26,746 nucleotides of DNA from Acidobacteriota bacterium (GTDB taxonomy: Bacteria; Actinomycetota; Acidimicrobiia; Spongiisociales; UBA5794): positions 1-26,746 of the forward strand of contig JACZST010000003.1 in assembly GCA_022574065.1 (NCBI GenBank), read 5' to 3'. The translations under genes and the position numbers were made by a program. This document shows, one piece after another, positions 7,296 through 13,726 of this stretch. The notes under the pieces were generated by a model, which did no database searches, was not told where the DNA came from, and saw nothing but the letters and a program-made list of their open reading frames with translations. Position 1 is the first letter of the stretch; every line of letters begins with the position of its first letter.

Positions 7296-8171
7296 ATGGA
7301 GCTGGGATCAGCCGACCTCGACAGGCGGACCTTCGACATCAAGCGCAAGGGCTATGACCGAGCGCAGGTGATCCTGTTCCTCCACCACGCGGCGGCGGCG
7401 ATGGAAAACCTCGAGGCAACTGCGAGGAGCGGACAGTTGCGGGTCGAGCAGCTCGAGCGAGAAATGCGCGACGTCCATGTCAGCGTCGCCAACGGATTTC
7501 ACCAGGCCGTCGCCTCACGTGCCCTCCGGTCCCAAGCCGCTGCTTCCGCCGCCAGAGCAGTCGGGGCAACAGAACGGGCGACCACAGAGGCCGCCCAGAT
7601 CGACGCCGATGCCGAGAAGCACGCACAACGGCTGCGGGATGAGGCGGAAGCATTGTTGCAAGCGGCCCTCGCTACCGCCGCGGCAATTGAGGCCGAGCAG
7701 CAGCGTTTGGATGTGGCAGCCGACGCGGAACGCCAGGGTCTGCTCGCCGACGCGCAGGCGGAGGCCGATCTCATCGTTGGTGAAGCCAAGATTGCGGCTG
7801 GGGCAGCCAGGGCCGAGGCTCAGCGCTTCGCACAAGAGCTGCGAGAGCTCACCGCCACTGAAACCATCGAGCTCGTCTCCTACGCCAAGGCCATGGCAGC
7901 CGCCATCCTGGGGGGCGCCGAGCCCGATGGGGTAACGATCTCGGTTGAAGACGACAACGTGGCCATCGAACTCCACGATCCGGCGCCGATGACAGAGAAG
8001 GGGGAGCCCGTTACGGAGGGGCTCGGCGGGGTACGACCGTCGCGCTATGAGGCGAGATCAGCCAACCTCCCTCGCATCGGTGACAAGGACGCCACCTCTG
8101 CGATCGATTCCATGGAGTCGCTGAGGCCACCGGCCACCGGCCACCGGTCACCGGCCGGAACCGACGATTAG
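7296..8171 (+). CDS. DivIVA-domain coiled-coil protein with a repeat-encoded C-terminus
   Basis: A 291-residue protein with a DivIVA-type N-terminus (residues 8-60: RRTFDIKRKGYDRAQVILFL), which in relatives such as Wag31 binds curved membrane at cell poles. A long Ala/Glu/Arg-rich coiled coil follows (about 60-200), then an acidic segment and a low-complexity tail. It probably acts as a scaffold in septation or polar growth, but it is not a clear orthologue of Wag31. A ribosome site AAAGGG lies six bases before the ATG. The last residues (RPPATGHRSPAGTDD) come from a four-unit ACCGGCC-type heptamer array at 8127-8154, so the tail may be a recent addition. Confidence 0.75.
   Translation: MELGSADLDRRTFDIKRKGYDRAQVILFLHHAAAAMENLEATARSGQLRVEQLEREMRDVHVSVANGFHQAVASRALRSQAAASAARAVGATERATTEAAQIDADAEKHAQRLRDEAEALLQAALATAAAIEAEQQRLDVAADAERQGLLADAQAEADLIVGEAKIAAGAARAEAQRFAQELRELTATETIELVSYAKAMAAAILGGAEPDGVTISVEDDNVAIELHDPAPMTEKGEPVTEGLGGVRPSRYEARSANLPRIGDKDATSAIDSMESLRPPATGHRSPAGTDD
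8127..8154. repeat. CCACCGG heptamer array inside the 3' end of the DivIVA-like gene
   Basis: Three perfect copies of CCACCGG and a fourth with one change (TCACCGG) lie in a strict 7-bp register. The same word in another phase (ACCGGCC) forms the array at 24439-24466. Confidence 0.75.
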
Positions 8172-8184
8172 AGACCGGAGTCCC

Positions 8185-8407
8185 AAGAGGCTCCGCAAAT
8201 AGGGCGCGATCAGGTCTGAATTGGCGAAAATGTTTGCGGAGCCGTGGCCCGAGCGGCCCGCCGCGAGCAGATCAGTAACGAAGTAGCGCAGTAGCGAAGG
8301 CAGACACTGATCTACTGATCTACTGATCTACTGATCTACTGATCTACTGATCTACTGATCTACTGATTGGCACCACTTCGAGACGACCGGTCACCTATCG
8401 GGGCACG
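8185..8407 (+). repeat. dispersed hairpin repeat, copy 1, apparently interrupted by octamer arrays
   Basis: The left module starts aagaggctccgc. It has 11-bp inverted arms, ggctccgcaaa (8189-8199) and tttgcggagcc (8233-8243), followed by gccgtggcccgagcggcccg. The right module, 8369-8407, contains cgagacgaccggtcacctat. Both modules recur in the same orientation at 26526-26670, where they are only about 15 bp apart. Here they are about 95 bp apart and the octamer array lies between. The repeat fills the convergent gap between the DivIVA-like and DUF427 genes. No gene was seen in it. Confidence 0.8.
8279..8368. repeat. GATCTACT octamer array (7 perfect copies) with GAAGTAGC remnants
   Basis: Degenerate cgaagtagcgcagtagc units lead into the same 20-bp bridge as at 5575. 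Seven perfect copies of GATCTACT follow at 8309-8364, then a partial unit. It sits inside the dispersed hairpin repeat. Confidence 0.92.
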
Positions 8408-8408
8408 C

Positions 8409-9164
8409 CTACGAAAAGTGGGTCTTCGGTCGTTCTTCGAGTTCGCCGTCGACGCGAATGTCCACCTTCTCGTTGTAGAACGACAGGTATCCGGCAACCT
8501 GCGTCGACTCCGGGAACGGGGTGGGATAGCTCCACACGATGTCCTCAACAAAACCATCGTCTTTCTTGACATGCCAGTACTCGGCAGTTCCCTTGTACGG
8601 ACAGGCCGTGTGGGTATCTGACGGGACGAGGAGGTCGAGCCTCACGTCGGTCTTGGGGAGGTAGTAGCGCACCGGGAGCCCGGTCTCGAACAGCAATCGC
8701 GGCTGATGCGAATCGGCCACCTTCACCCCGTCGATCATCACCTCGATGTGCCGTGACGATTGAAGGATATCGATGCGGGTGTGCGGGTCGCGGGCGTGAA
8801 CGAATACCTCGACATCTTCCTCGAACCAATGCGTCATCGCGGCCCAGCGGAACGATACGAAACCAGCGATCTCATCGATCTGTGCCCCGTCCCAAACCCG
8901 AGCCGCCGCCACTGCTTCTTCATCCCCCACCTTGATCGTATACACCGAGGCCGTGCCCCGGCTTGGTGATCGATAGGACTCGCCGGTGGCGACGAGCAGC
9001 TCCGTTTGGACATCCGCCGCCGGGAAGTAGTAGGTCGGGTAATACGGCGACTCCCAGACGTACTTGGCATTCGTCGAATCGGCGACGACCTCACTGCCGA
9101 GCAACACCCTGACCCGCTTCTGCCCGTCCTCGACTCTTACCCTGCCTCGCTTGGTATCGGTCAC
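8409..9164 (-). CDS. protein with two DUF427 domains
   Basis: A 251-residue protein made of two DUF427 units, about residues 5-115 and 122-245. Each has the pattern RV.VLLGSEVVADS...PTYYFPAADV, and the second reads IEVMIDGVKVADS, YYLPKTDVRLDLL and CPYKGTAEYW. The C-terminal unit has the characteristic CPYKG motif; in the first unit the corresponding place reads SPSRGTASVY, so it lacks the Cys. DUF427 proteins are common in Actinobacteria and have no established function. The start is GTG at 9164 with a strong AAAGGAGAA ribosome site seven bases upstream. It is co-directional with the TetR gene but separated from it by 76 bp. Confidence 0.85.
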   Translation of the reverse strand: MTDTKRGRVRVEDGQKRVRVLLGSEVVADSTNAKYVWESPYYPTYYFPAADVQTELLVATGESYRSPSRGTASVYTIKVGDEEAVAAARVWDGAQIDEIAGFVSFRWAAMTHWFEEDVEVFVHARDPHTRIDILQSSRHIEVMIDGVKVADSHQPRLLFETGLPVRYYLPKTDVRLDLLVPSDTHTACPYKGTAEYWHVKKDDGFVEDIVWSYPTPFPESTQVAGYLSFYNEKVDIRVDGELEERPKTHFS

Positions 9165-9240
9165 CGAGTTTCTCCTTTCGATCCTTCTCGATCAACCGGA
9201 ACAAGCCCACCGAGATTCCGAGGAGAAGGAACCGAGTCCC

Positions 9241-9804
9241 TCAGGTAATCCCGTCGAGCACGAAGCCGAACGTGGCAACAACGAGATCGTCGCGGTCGAT
9301 GCGACCGGACAGGCGGTACCACCGCTCGAGGGCATTGAGGATGGAGAGGATGAAGATGGAGCTGATCACGACGTCGACGTCGGATCGAAACGCCCCGTCG
9401 GCGCAGCCTTCCTCCAGCACCGTGCGAAAGGACGCTTCATACCGGTCGCGAGCGGCGATGACAGCGGCTCGCCGCTCGTCATCGAGCGCTGCTGCCTCGT
9501 TGAGGTAGGTCCGCACTTCGGAGCGGTGATCGAGCACCACACCGATGTGCCCGGCGATGAGAGCACGCAGCCGATCCGGGGGGGAACCGCCGCGGGCCAG
9601 TGCCGTATCTGCCGCGTCTTGGAAGAATCGGGCCCCCCGACTGACCACCTCGACGAGCAGCGCCTGCTTTCCCTCGACGTGTGAGTACAGCGACGATCCG
9701 AGCAGGCCGAGCTCGTTGCCGAGGTCGCGCATCGAGGTGCCGTGATAACCGCGCTCGGCGAAGAGCCGGCCGGCAGCGATGACGACGTCTTCTCTGGTGT
9801 TCAT
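9241..9804 (-). CDS. TetR-family regulator, probable repressor of the paa operon (PaaR-like)
   Basis: A 187-residue regulator. The helix-turn-helix lies at about residues 20-47 (GTSMRDLGNELGLLGSSLYSHVEGK), followed by an all-helical ligand-binding domain. The start is the ATG at 9804, which overlaps the paaE stop as ATGA; the longer open frame upstream is antisense-like and not used. It is the last gene of the paa operon, so it would be autoregulated. In Thermus, a TetR protein called PaaR represses paa genes and is released by phenylacetyl-CoA. The perfect palindrome before paaA is a suitable site. The ligand and target are inferred from position and site, not from the sequence of the effector domain. 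Confidence 0.82.
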   Translation of the reverse strand: MNTREDVVIAAGRLFAERGYHGTSMRDLGNELGLLGSSLYSHVEGKQALLVEVVSRGARFFQDAADTALARGGSPPDRLRALIAGHIGVVLDHRSEVRTYLNEAAALDDERRAAVIAARDRYEASFRTVLEEGCADGAFRSDVDVVISSIFILSILNALERWYRLSGRIDRDDLVVATFGFVLDGIT

Positions 9805-10862
9805 AGGTCGTAGGTGAGCTCGACGGTCTCCGACACGGGGTGGGACTGGCAGGTGAGAACCTGCCCGGCAGCCACCTCGTCGTCGCTGAGCGCCCAGTTG
9901 CGATCCATGCGTACCTCGCCGTCGGTCACCAGTGCCCGGCACGAGGCGCAGGCGCCGCTGCGGCACGAGAAGGGAGCGTCCGGACGAGCGGAGAGGGCGT
10001 GGTCGAGGATGGGCAATCCATCGGGGTCGATTACCAGCGTCAACGTTCTTCCGTTGAGAGTGAAACGCACCGTCGACCCTTCCGGATCGTCGGCTGGGAT
10101 CTCGGCGCGGACCTCGTCACCTGCGTAGAACAGCTCGTCGTGGATGTCGGCCTCGTCCACCCCCCTCGCCGCCAGCGCTCCACGCGCCGACTCCACCATG
10201 CCGGACGGCCCACACAGGTACCAATCATCGATCGAATCGGCATCGATGACGCTGGAGAACAACTCGTCCAGCTTGGCGAAGTCGATGCGCCCGTCGTACA
10301 GAGGGATAGAGCTCATCTCTCGGCTGAGGACATGCAAGAGCACGAGGCGGCTCGGGTAACGATCCTTGAGAGCGCCAAGTTCGTCGAGGAACATGACCGA
10401 CATCGAGTCGCGGTTGCCGAAGATGAGTGTGAACTGGCTATTCGGCTCATCCTCCAGGACAGTGGCGATCATCGACATGATCGGCGTGATCCCGCTGCCG
10501 GCGGCGATCGCCAGATAGCGCCTGGCATGTCGCGGGTCGGTGGTAATGGTGAAGTCACCGACAGGCAGGGTGACGTCGAGCCGGTCACCGGCTTCTAACT
10601 CTGTGTTTGCGAAGGTCGAGAACGTGCCACCGTCGAGGTGTTTGACGGCGACCTTGAGCTCGCCCGAATTGGCGCTGGTGCAAATCGAGTAACTGCGTCG
10701 CACATCTTCGCCATCGAGCTCGCCGCGCACGATGACGTGCTGACCGGGAACGAAGCGGTAGGCCTCGCGCAACTCCGATGGCACCGCAAACCGGATAGCC
10801 ACCGAGGCGTCGGTGAGCCGATCGACGGAACCGACCTCCAGGGTGTGGAACTCAGCAGCCAT
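9801..10862 (-). CDS. paaE: phenylacetyl-CoA epoxidase reductase subunit PaaE
   Basis: A 353-residue electron-transfer subunit passing electrons from NAD(P)H through FAD and a 2Fe-2S centre to the diiron oxygenase PaaA. The FAD domain has the RRSYSICTS motif (about residues 75-83) and the nucleotide domain has AAGSGITPIMSMI. The C-terminal plant-type ferredoxin has Cys300, Cys305, Cys308 and Cys338 (C-x4-C-x2-C-x29-C). Length and order are normal for PaaE. No Shine-Dalgarno site precedes the ATG: the bases upstream are the AGTCGCG heptamer array that separates it from paaD, while the other joints in this operon are 4-base overlaps. Confidence 0.94.
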   Translation of the reverse strand: MAAEFHTLEVGSVDRLTDASVAIRFAVPSELREAYRFVPGQHVIVRGELDGEDVRRSYSICTSANSGELKVAVKHLDGGTFSTFANTELEAGDRLDVTLPVGDFTITTDPRHARRYLAIAAGSGITPIMSMIATVLEDEPNSQFTLIFGNRDSMSVMFLDELGALKDRYPSRLVLLHVLSREMSSIPLYDGRIDFAKLDELFSSVIDADSIDDWYLCGPSGMVESARGALAARGVDEADIHDELFYAGDEVRAEIPADDPEGSTVRFTLNGRTLTLVIDPDGLPILDHALSARPDAPFSCRSGACASCRALVTDGEVRMDRNWALSDDEVAAGQVLTCQSHPVSETVELTYDL

Positions 10863-11018
10863 GGAGAAGTCGCGAGTCGCGAGTCGCGAGTCGAGAGCCA
10901 GACTGGCGCCAGCTGGCGAGTCGAAAGTCGAGAGTCGAGAGTCGAGAGCCAGACCGGCGACAGCTCGTGGCGCGCGATTCGGGACTCGTGGCGCGCGACT
11001 CCCGACTCGTGACTCTCT
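10863..11018. repeat. heptamer array filling the paaD-paaE gap, with 51-bp higher-order repeat
   Basis: Four 7-bp units AGTCGCG/AGTCGAG at 10868-10895 are followed by agccagactggcgccagct. The same arrangement repeats 51 bp later, with units at 10919-10946 and agccagaccggcgacagct. Degenerate gactcgtggcgcgcga and cgactcgtgactc units follow to 11018. The array begins at the base next to the paaE start codon and ends at the base next to the paaD stop codon. No gene is in it. Confidence 0.9.
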
Positions 11019-11495
11019 TCATATCGCTTTGAAGTGGTCGAATGGCTCTCTGCATTGGCTGCACACCATCAGGGCCTTGCAGGCGGTTGACCCGAACGGT
11101 GACACCACCGTCGTCTCTGTCGCCGAGCACCGAGGACACACCACCGGCTCCGCATCTGTTCCGGCGGGCCCCGGGGGGGCGATGCCGTATTCGTGCAGCC
11201 GGTGGCGGGCGTCGTCGGTCATCCAGTCGGTCGTCCATGGCGGGCTGAAGACGGTGTTGACCGCAACCCTGTCGTAGCCGGCAGCCTTCAGCACCGAGAC
11301 GATGTCTTCTTCAATCACCCCTAGCGCGGGGCACCCCGAGTAAGTCGGAGTGATAGTGACGGCAACGGCCCCATCCCCGGCGACGGTGACACCGCGCAGC
11401 ACGCCAAGGTCGCCGATGGTCAGAACCGGAATCTCGGGGTCGACGACGGCGGCAAGGAGATCCTCGATCCGGCTTGACAGCGTCTGGGTCGTCAC
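11019..11495 (-). CDS. paaD: PaaD, maturation factor of the phenylacetyl-CoA epoxidase
   Basis: A 158-residue protein with an N-terminal MIP18/DUF59 domain (DPEIPVLTIGDLGVLRGV, then TPTYSGCPALGVIEEDI) and a C-terminal zinc-ribbon-like pair, CPRC and CSQC. PaaD is needed for assembly of the paa enzyme, probably through iron-sulfur cluster delivery. The GTG at 11495 overlaps the paaC stop as GTGA; the GTG one codon upstream is an alternative. Everything upstream in the open frame is antisense to paaC. Confidence 0.92.
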   Translation of the reverse strand: MTTQTLSSRIEDLLAAVVDPEIPVLTIGDLGVLRGVTVAGDGAVAVTITPTYSGCPALGVIEEDIVSVLKAAGYDRVAVNTVFSPPWTTDWMTDDARHRLHEYGIAPPGPAGTDAEPVVCPRCSATETTVVSPFGSTACKALMVCSQCREPFDHFKAI

Positions 11496-12259
11496 CACTG
11501 AAGCCCCGGGTAGGTCCGCTGCATCCACTGCATCTCGGCGAGAAGGTGGCCAAGGTGCTCGCTGTGCATCCCGCTGCGTCCCCCGGAGGCTTGGTACGGA
11601 TCGTCGGGACGGTGCAGCGTTGCCTCGGCGAGGACCTCGTCGACCGTAGCAGTCCACGCCTCACGCAGAGTCGTCGGATCCACCCCAACGCCCTCGGCGG
11701 CCATCTGCCGGTCGAGGTCATCGGCCTCGAACAGCTCCCCGGTGAATCGCCACATCGCACCCACGGCATCCTGCATCCGGCGGTGCGACTCGTCGGTGCC
11801 GTCTCCGAGGCGCACCACCCAGCTCGCCGTATGTCTGAGGTGATACCGCGCCTCCTTGAGCGCCTTGGCGGCGATGCCGGCGAGCCGTTCGTCGCTCGAT
11901 AGCGAGAGGGCTTCCCACAGTTCGAGCTGGTAGGCATCGAACAGGAACTGGCGGGCGATCAACTCACCAAAACCCTCGTGTGGCTGCTCGACGAGCAGGA
12001 CGTTGGTGAACTCGCGCTCCGTGCGCCAGAAGGCAAAGTCGTCCTCGGTGCGGCCCTCTCCCTCGACCTCGGCGGCATACGAGTACAGATGCTGGGCGAC
12101 CCCGATGTGGTCGAGCCCGATGTTGGCCACTGCAAGGTCCTCTTCGAGTTCGGGGGCGCTGGCGATGTATTCGGAGAGCCGCTGCCCGAGGACCACGTTG
12201 TCGTCGGCGAGACGCACCAGATATTTCAGCAACGGGGCGGCGGTGGCTGTGATGGTCAC
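11492..12259 (-). CDS. paaC: phenylacetyl-CoA epoxidase structural subunit PaaC
   Basis: A 255-residue non-catalytic partner of PaaA with the same ferritin-like fold. Visible features include LADDNVVLGQRLSEYIASAP near the N-terminus, ANIGLDHIGVAQHLY and the LKEARYHLRHTASWVVRLGDG block. It forms the structural core with PaaA in the multicomponent monooxygenase. The start is GTG at 12259, overlapping the paaB stop as GTGA. Length is normal. Confidence 0.94.
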   Translation of the reverse strand: MTITATAAPLLKYLVRLADDNVVLGQRLSEYIASAPELEEDLAVANIGLDHIGVAQHLYSYAAEVEGEGRTEDDFAFWRTEREFTNVLLVEQPHEGFGELIARQFLFDAYQLELWEALSLSSDERLAGIAAKALKEARYHLRHTASWVVRLGDGTDESHRRMQDAVGAMWRFTGELFEADDLDRQMAAEGVGVDPTTLREAWTATVDEVLAEATLHRPDDPYQASGGRSGMHSEHLGHLLAEMQWMQRTYPGLQW

Positions 12260-12594
12260 ATCTGCCCCACTTCTTCTGGGATGTCGTAGAAGGTGGGGTG
12301 GCGGTAGGGCCTGTCCTCGAACGGCTCGAACATGGCCTCCGAATCGTCGGATGCGTGGATCGCGGTGGATGGCACGACCCACACGCTGATGCCCTCGGCG
12401 CGGCGTGTGTAAGCGTCTCTGGCGTTCTGCACTGCGGCCTCGGCATCCGGAGCGTGCAGCGATCCGGCGTGGCTGTGGTTGAGGCCACGTTTGGGGCGTA
12501 CGAACACCTCCCACAGCGGCCACCCGTGCTCGTCGTGGTGGCCGGTGGGGTCTTCGGTCTGCTCGCCGGGGATCTCCGGGACTTCGTATGTCAT
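12256..12594 (-). CDS. paaB: phenylacetyl-CoA epoxidase subunit PaaB
   Basis: A small 112-residue subunit. The conserved core is WPLWEVFVRPKRGLNHSHAG followed by HAPDAEAAVQNARDAYTRR and the WVVPSTAI strand, all typical of PaaB, which bridges the PaaA-PaaC heterodimers. The ATG at 12594 overlaps the paaA stop as ATGA and has a good GAGGAG ribosome site seven bases upstream, which rules out the longer reading. Confidence 0.94.
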   Translation of the reverse strand: MTYEVPEIPGEQTEDPTGHHDEHGWPLWEVFVRPKRGLNHSHAGSLHAPDAEAAVQNARDAYTRRAEGISVWVVPSTAIHASDDSEAMFEPFEDRPYRHPTFYDIPEEVGQM

Positions 12595-13520
12595 GCCGTT
12601 CTCCTCAGGTTGACCTTCTCGGCGTAAGCGGTGGCGGCCTCCCTCACCCAGGCGCCGCCCTCCCATGCGCGTACCTTGGCGGCGATGCGCTCCCGGTTGA
12701 GTCGCCCATCACCCTTGACCACCGCCCAGAACTCGTCCCAATCGATGTCCCCGATCATCCAGTGGCCGGTACCCTCGTCGTAGGCGAGGTCGGGGTCGGG
12801 GAAGGTCACCCCGAGGTGCTGACCCTGGGGGACGGTCTGATCGACGAACCGCTGGCGGAGCTCGTCGTTGGTCACTCGCTTGATCTTCCACTCCATCGAT
12901 TGCTCGGTGTGAGTGGACTCAGCGTCGGGGGGCCCGAACATCATCAACGATGGCCACCACCATCGGTCGACGGCATCCTGCATCATCGCCCGCTGGGCCT
13001 CGCTCCCCCGCGACAGTGCCAGCAGAATCGAATAACCCTGGCGTGCATGAAAGCTCTCCTCCTTGCAAATCTTCACCATCGCCCGTGCGTAGGGGCCGTA
13101 GGACGTCTGCTGCAGCGCAATCTGGTTGACGATCGCCGCCCCGTCGACCAGCCAGCCGATGGCCCCGATGTCGGCCCAACTCAGCGTGGGGTAGTTGAAG
13201 ATCGATGAGTACTTCTGCTTCCCGGTGTGGAGGAGGTGTTGCAGCTCGTCTCGAGAGACCCCGAGCGTCTCTGCTGCGGAATAGAGGTACAGACCGTGAC
13301 CGGCTTCGTCCTGCACCTTCGCCATCAAGATGATCTTGCGCATCAAGGTCGGGGCCCTGGTGATCCAGTTGCCCTCGGGCTGCATCCCAATGACCTCCGA
13401 GTGGGCATGCTGGGCGATCTGGCGAATCAGGGTCTTGCGGTAACCGTCCGGCATCCAATCGCGCGGCTCGACCTTGTCGTCCGCTTCGATTGTCTCTAGG
13501 AATCGATCCTCGCCGGTCAT
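12591..13520 (-). CDS. paaA: phenylacetyl-CoA epoxidase catalytic subunit PaaA
   Basis: A 309-residue diiron oxygenase subunit that converts phenylacetyl-CoA to the ring-1,2-epoxide, the first committed step of aerobic phenylacetate breakdown. The ferritin-like iron ligands are visible in the KVQDEAGHGLYLYSAAETLG block (ExxH, near residues 87-106) and the EESFHARQGY block (near 170). HAHSEVIGMQPEGNWI is also diagnostic. The ATG at 13520 has an AAGGAG site seven to eight bases upstream. It is the first gene of the operon paaABCDE-tetR and follows the palindromic operator. The ring-opening and beta-oxidation genes (paaG, paaZ, paaJ) and the ligase paaK are not in this window. Confidence 0.96.
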   Translation of the reverse strand: MTGEDRFLETIEADDKVEPRDWMPDGYRKTLIRQIAQHAHSEVIGMQPEGNWITRAPTLMRKIILMAKVQDEAGHGLYLYSAAETLGVSRDELQHLLHTGKQKYSSIFNYPTLSWADIGAIGWLVDGAAIVNQIALQQTSYGPYARAMVKICKEESFHARQGYSILLALSRGSEAQRAMMQDAVDRWWWPSLMMFGPPDAESTHTEQSMEWKIKRVTNDELRQRFVDQTVPQGQHLGVTFPDPDLAYDEGTGHWMIGDIDWDEFWAVVKGDGRLNRERIAAKVRAWEGGAWVREAATAYAEKVNLRRTA

Positions 13521-13545
13521 GGTCACTCCTTCGCCGGATGAGGGC

Positions 13546-13551
13546 AGCCTA
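13546..13551 (-). promoter_or_regulatory. -10 box of the paa operon promoter
   Basis: TAGGCT on the minus strand lies 25 bases before the paaA ATG and directly against the palindromic operator. That gives a short leader with the AAGGAG site. No clear -35 box was seen, and the operator occupies the spacer. Confidence 0.45.
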
Positions 13552-13569
13552 CCAACGAACGTTCGTTGG
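13552..13569. promoter_or_regulatory. 18-bp perfect palindrome, probable PaaR/TetR operator
   Basis: The sequence CCAACGAACGTTCGTTGG is a perfect palindrome 32 bases upstream of paaA. As I recall it, the site reported for Thermus PaaR is CNAACGNNCGTTNG. That pattern fits here twice, at 13552-13565 and 13556-13569. Binding would cover the promoter spacer and block transcription. Confidence 0.8.
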
Positions 13570-13633
13570 CGCGACGGCAAACCACGTCATGCTCCTCCCG
13601 CAAGCGCCAGCTCCGCGGGGGTGACGAAGAATG

Positions 13634-13724
13634 GCGACATGCGACTCGCGACATGCGACTCGCGACCTGCGACTCGCGACCTGCGACTCGCGACCTGCGA
13701 CCTGCGACTTGCGACTCGCGACTC
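13634..13724. repeat. thirteen-unit GCGACNN heptamer array
   Basis: Thirteen units of exactly 7 bp in unbroken register. The first five bases, GCGAC, are invariant and only the last two vary: AT, TC, AT, TC, CT, TC, CT, TC, CT, CT, TT, TC, TC. The early part therefore has a 14-bp higher-order period. The array ends two bases after the stop codon of the glutamate dehydrogenase gene. The rest of the gap to paaA (13570-13633) shows no gene. Confidence 0.95.
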
Positions 13725-13726
13725 GC

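Noticed and set aside
10638..11277. Open frames crossing the paaD-paaE gap on the plus strand
   Set aside because: They are repeat translations (ESRVES-type) joined to antisense of paaE and paaD.
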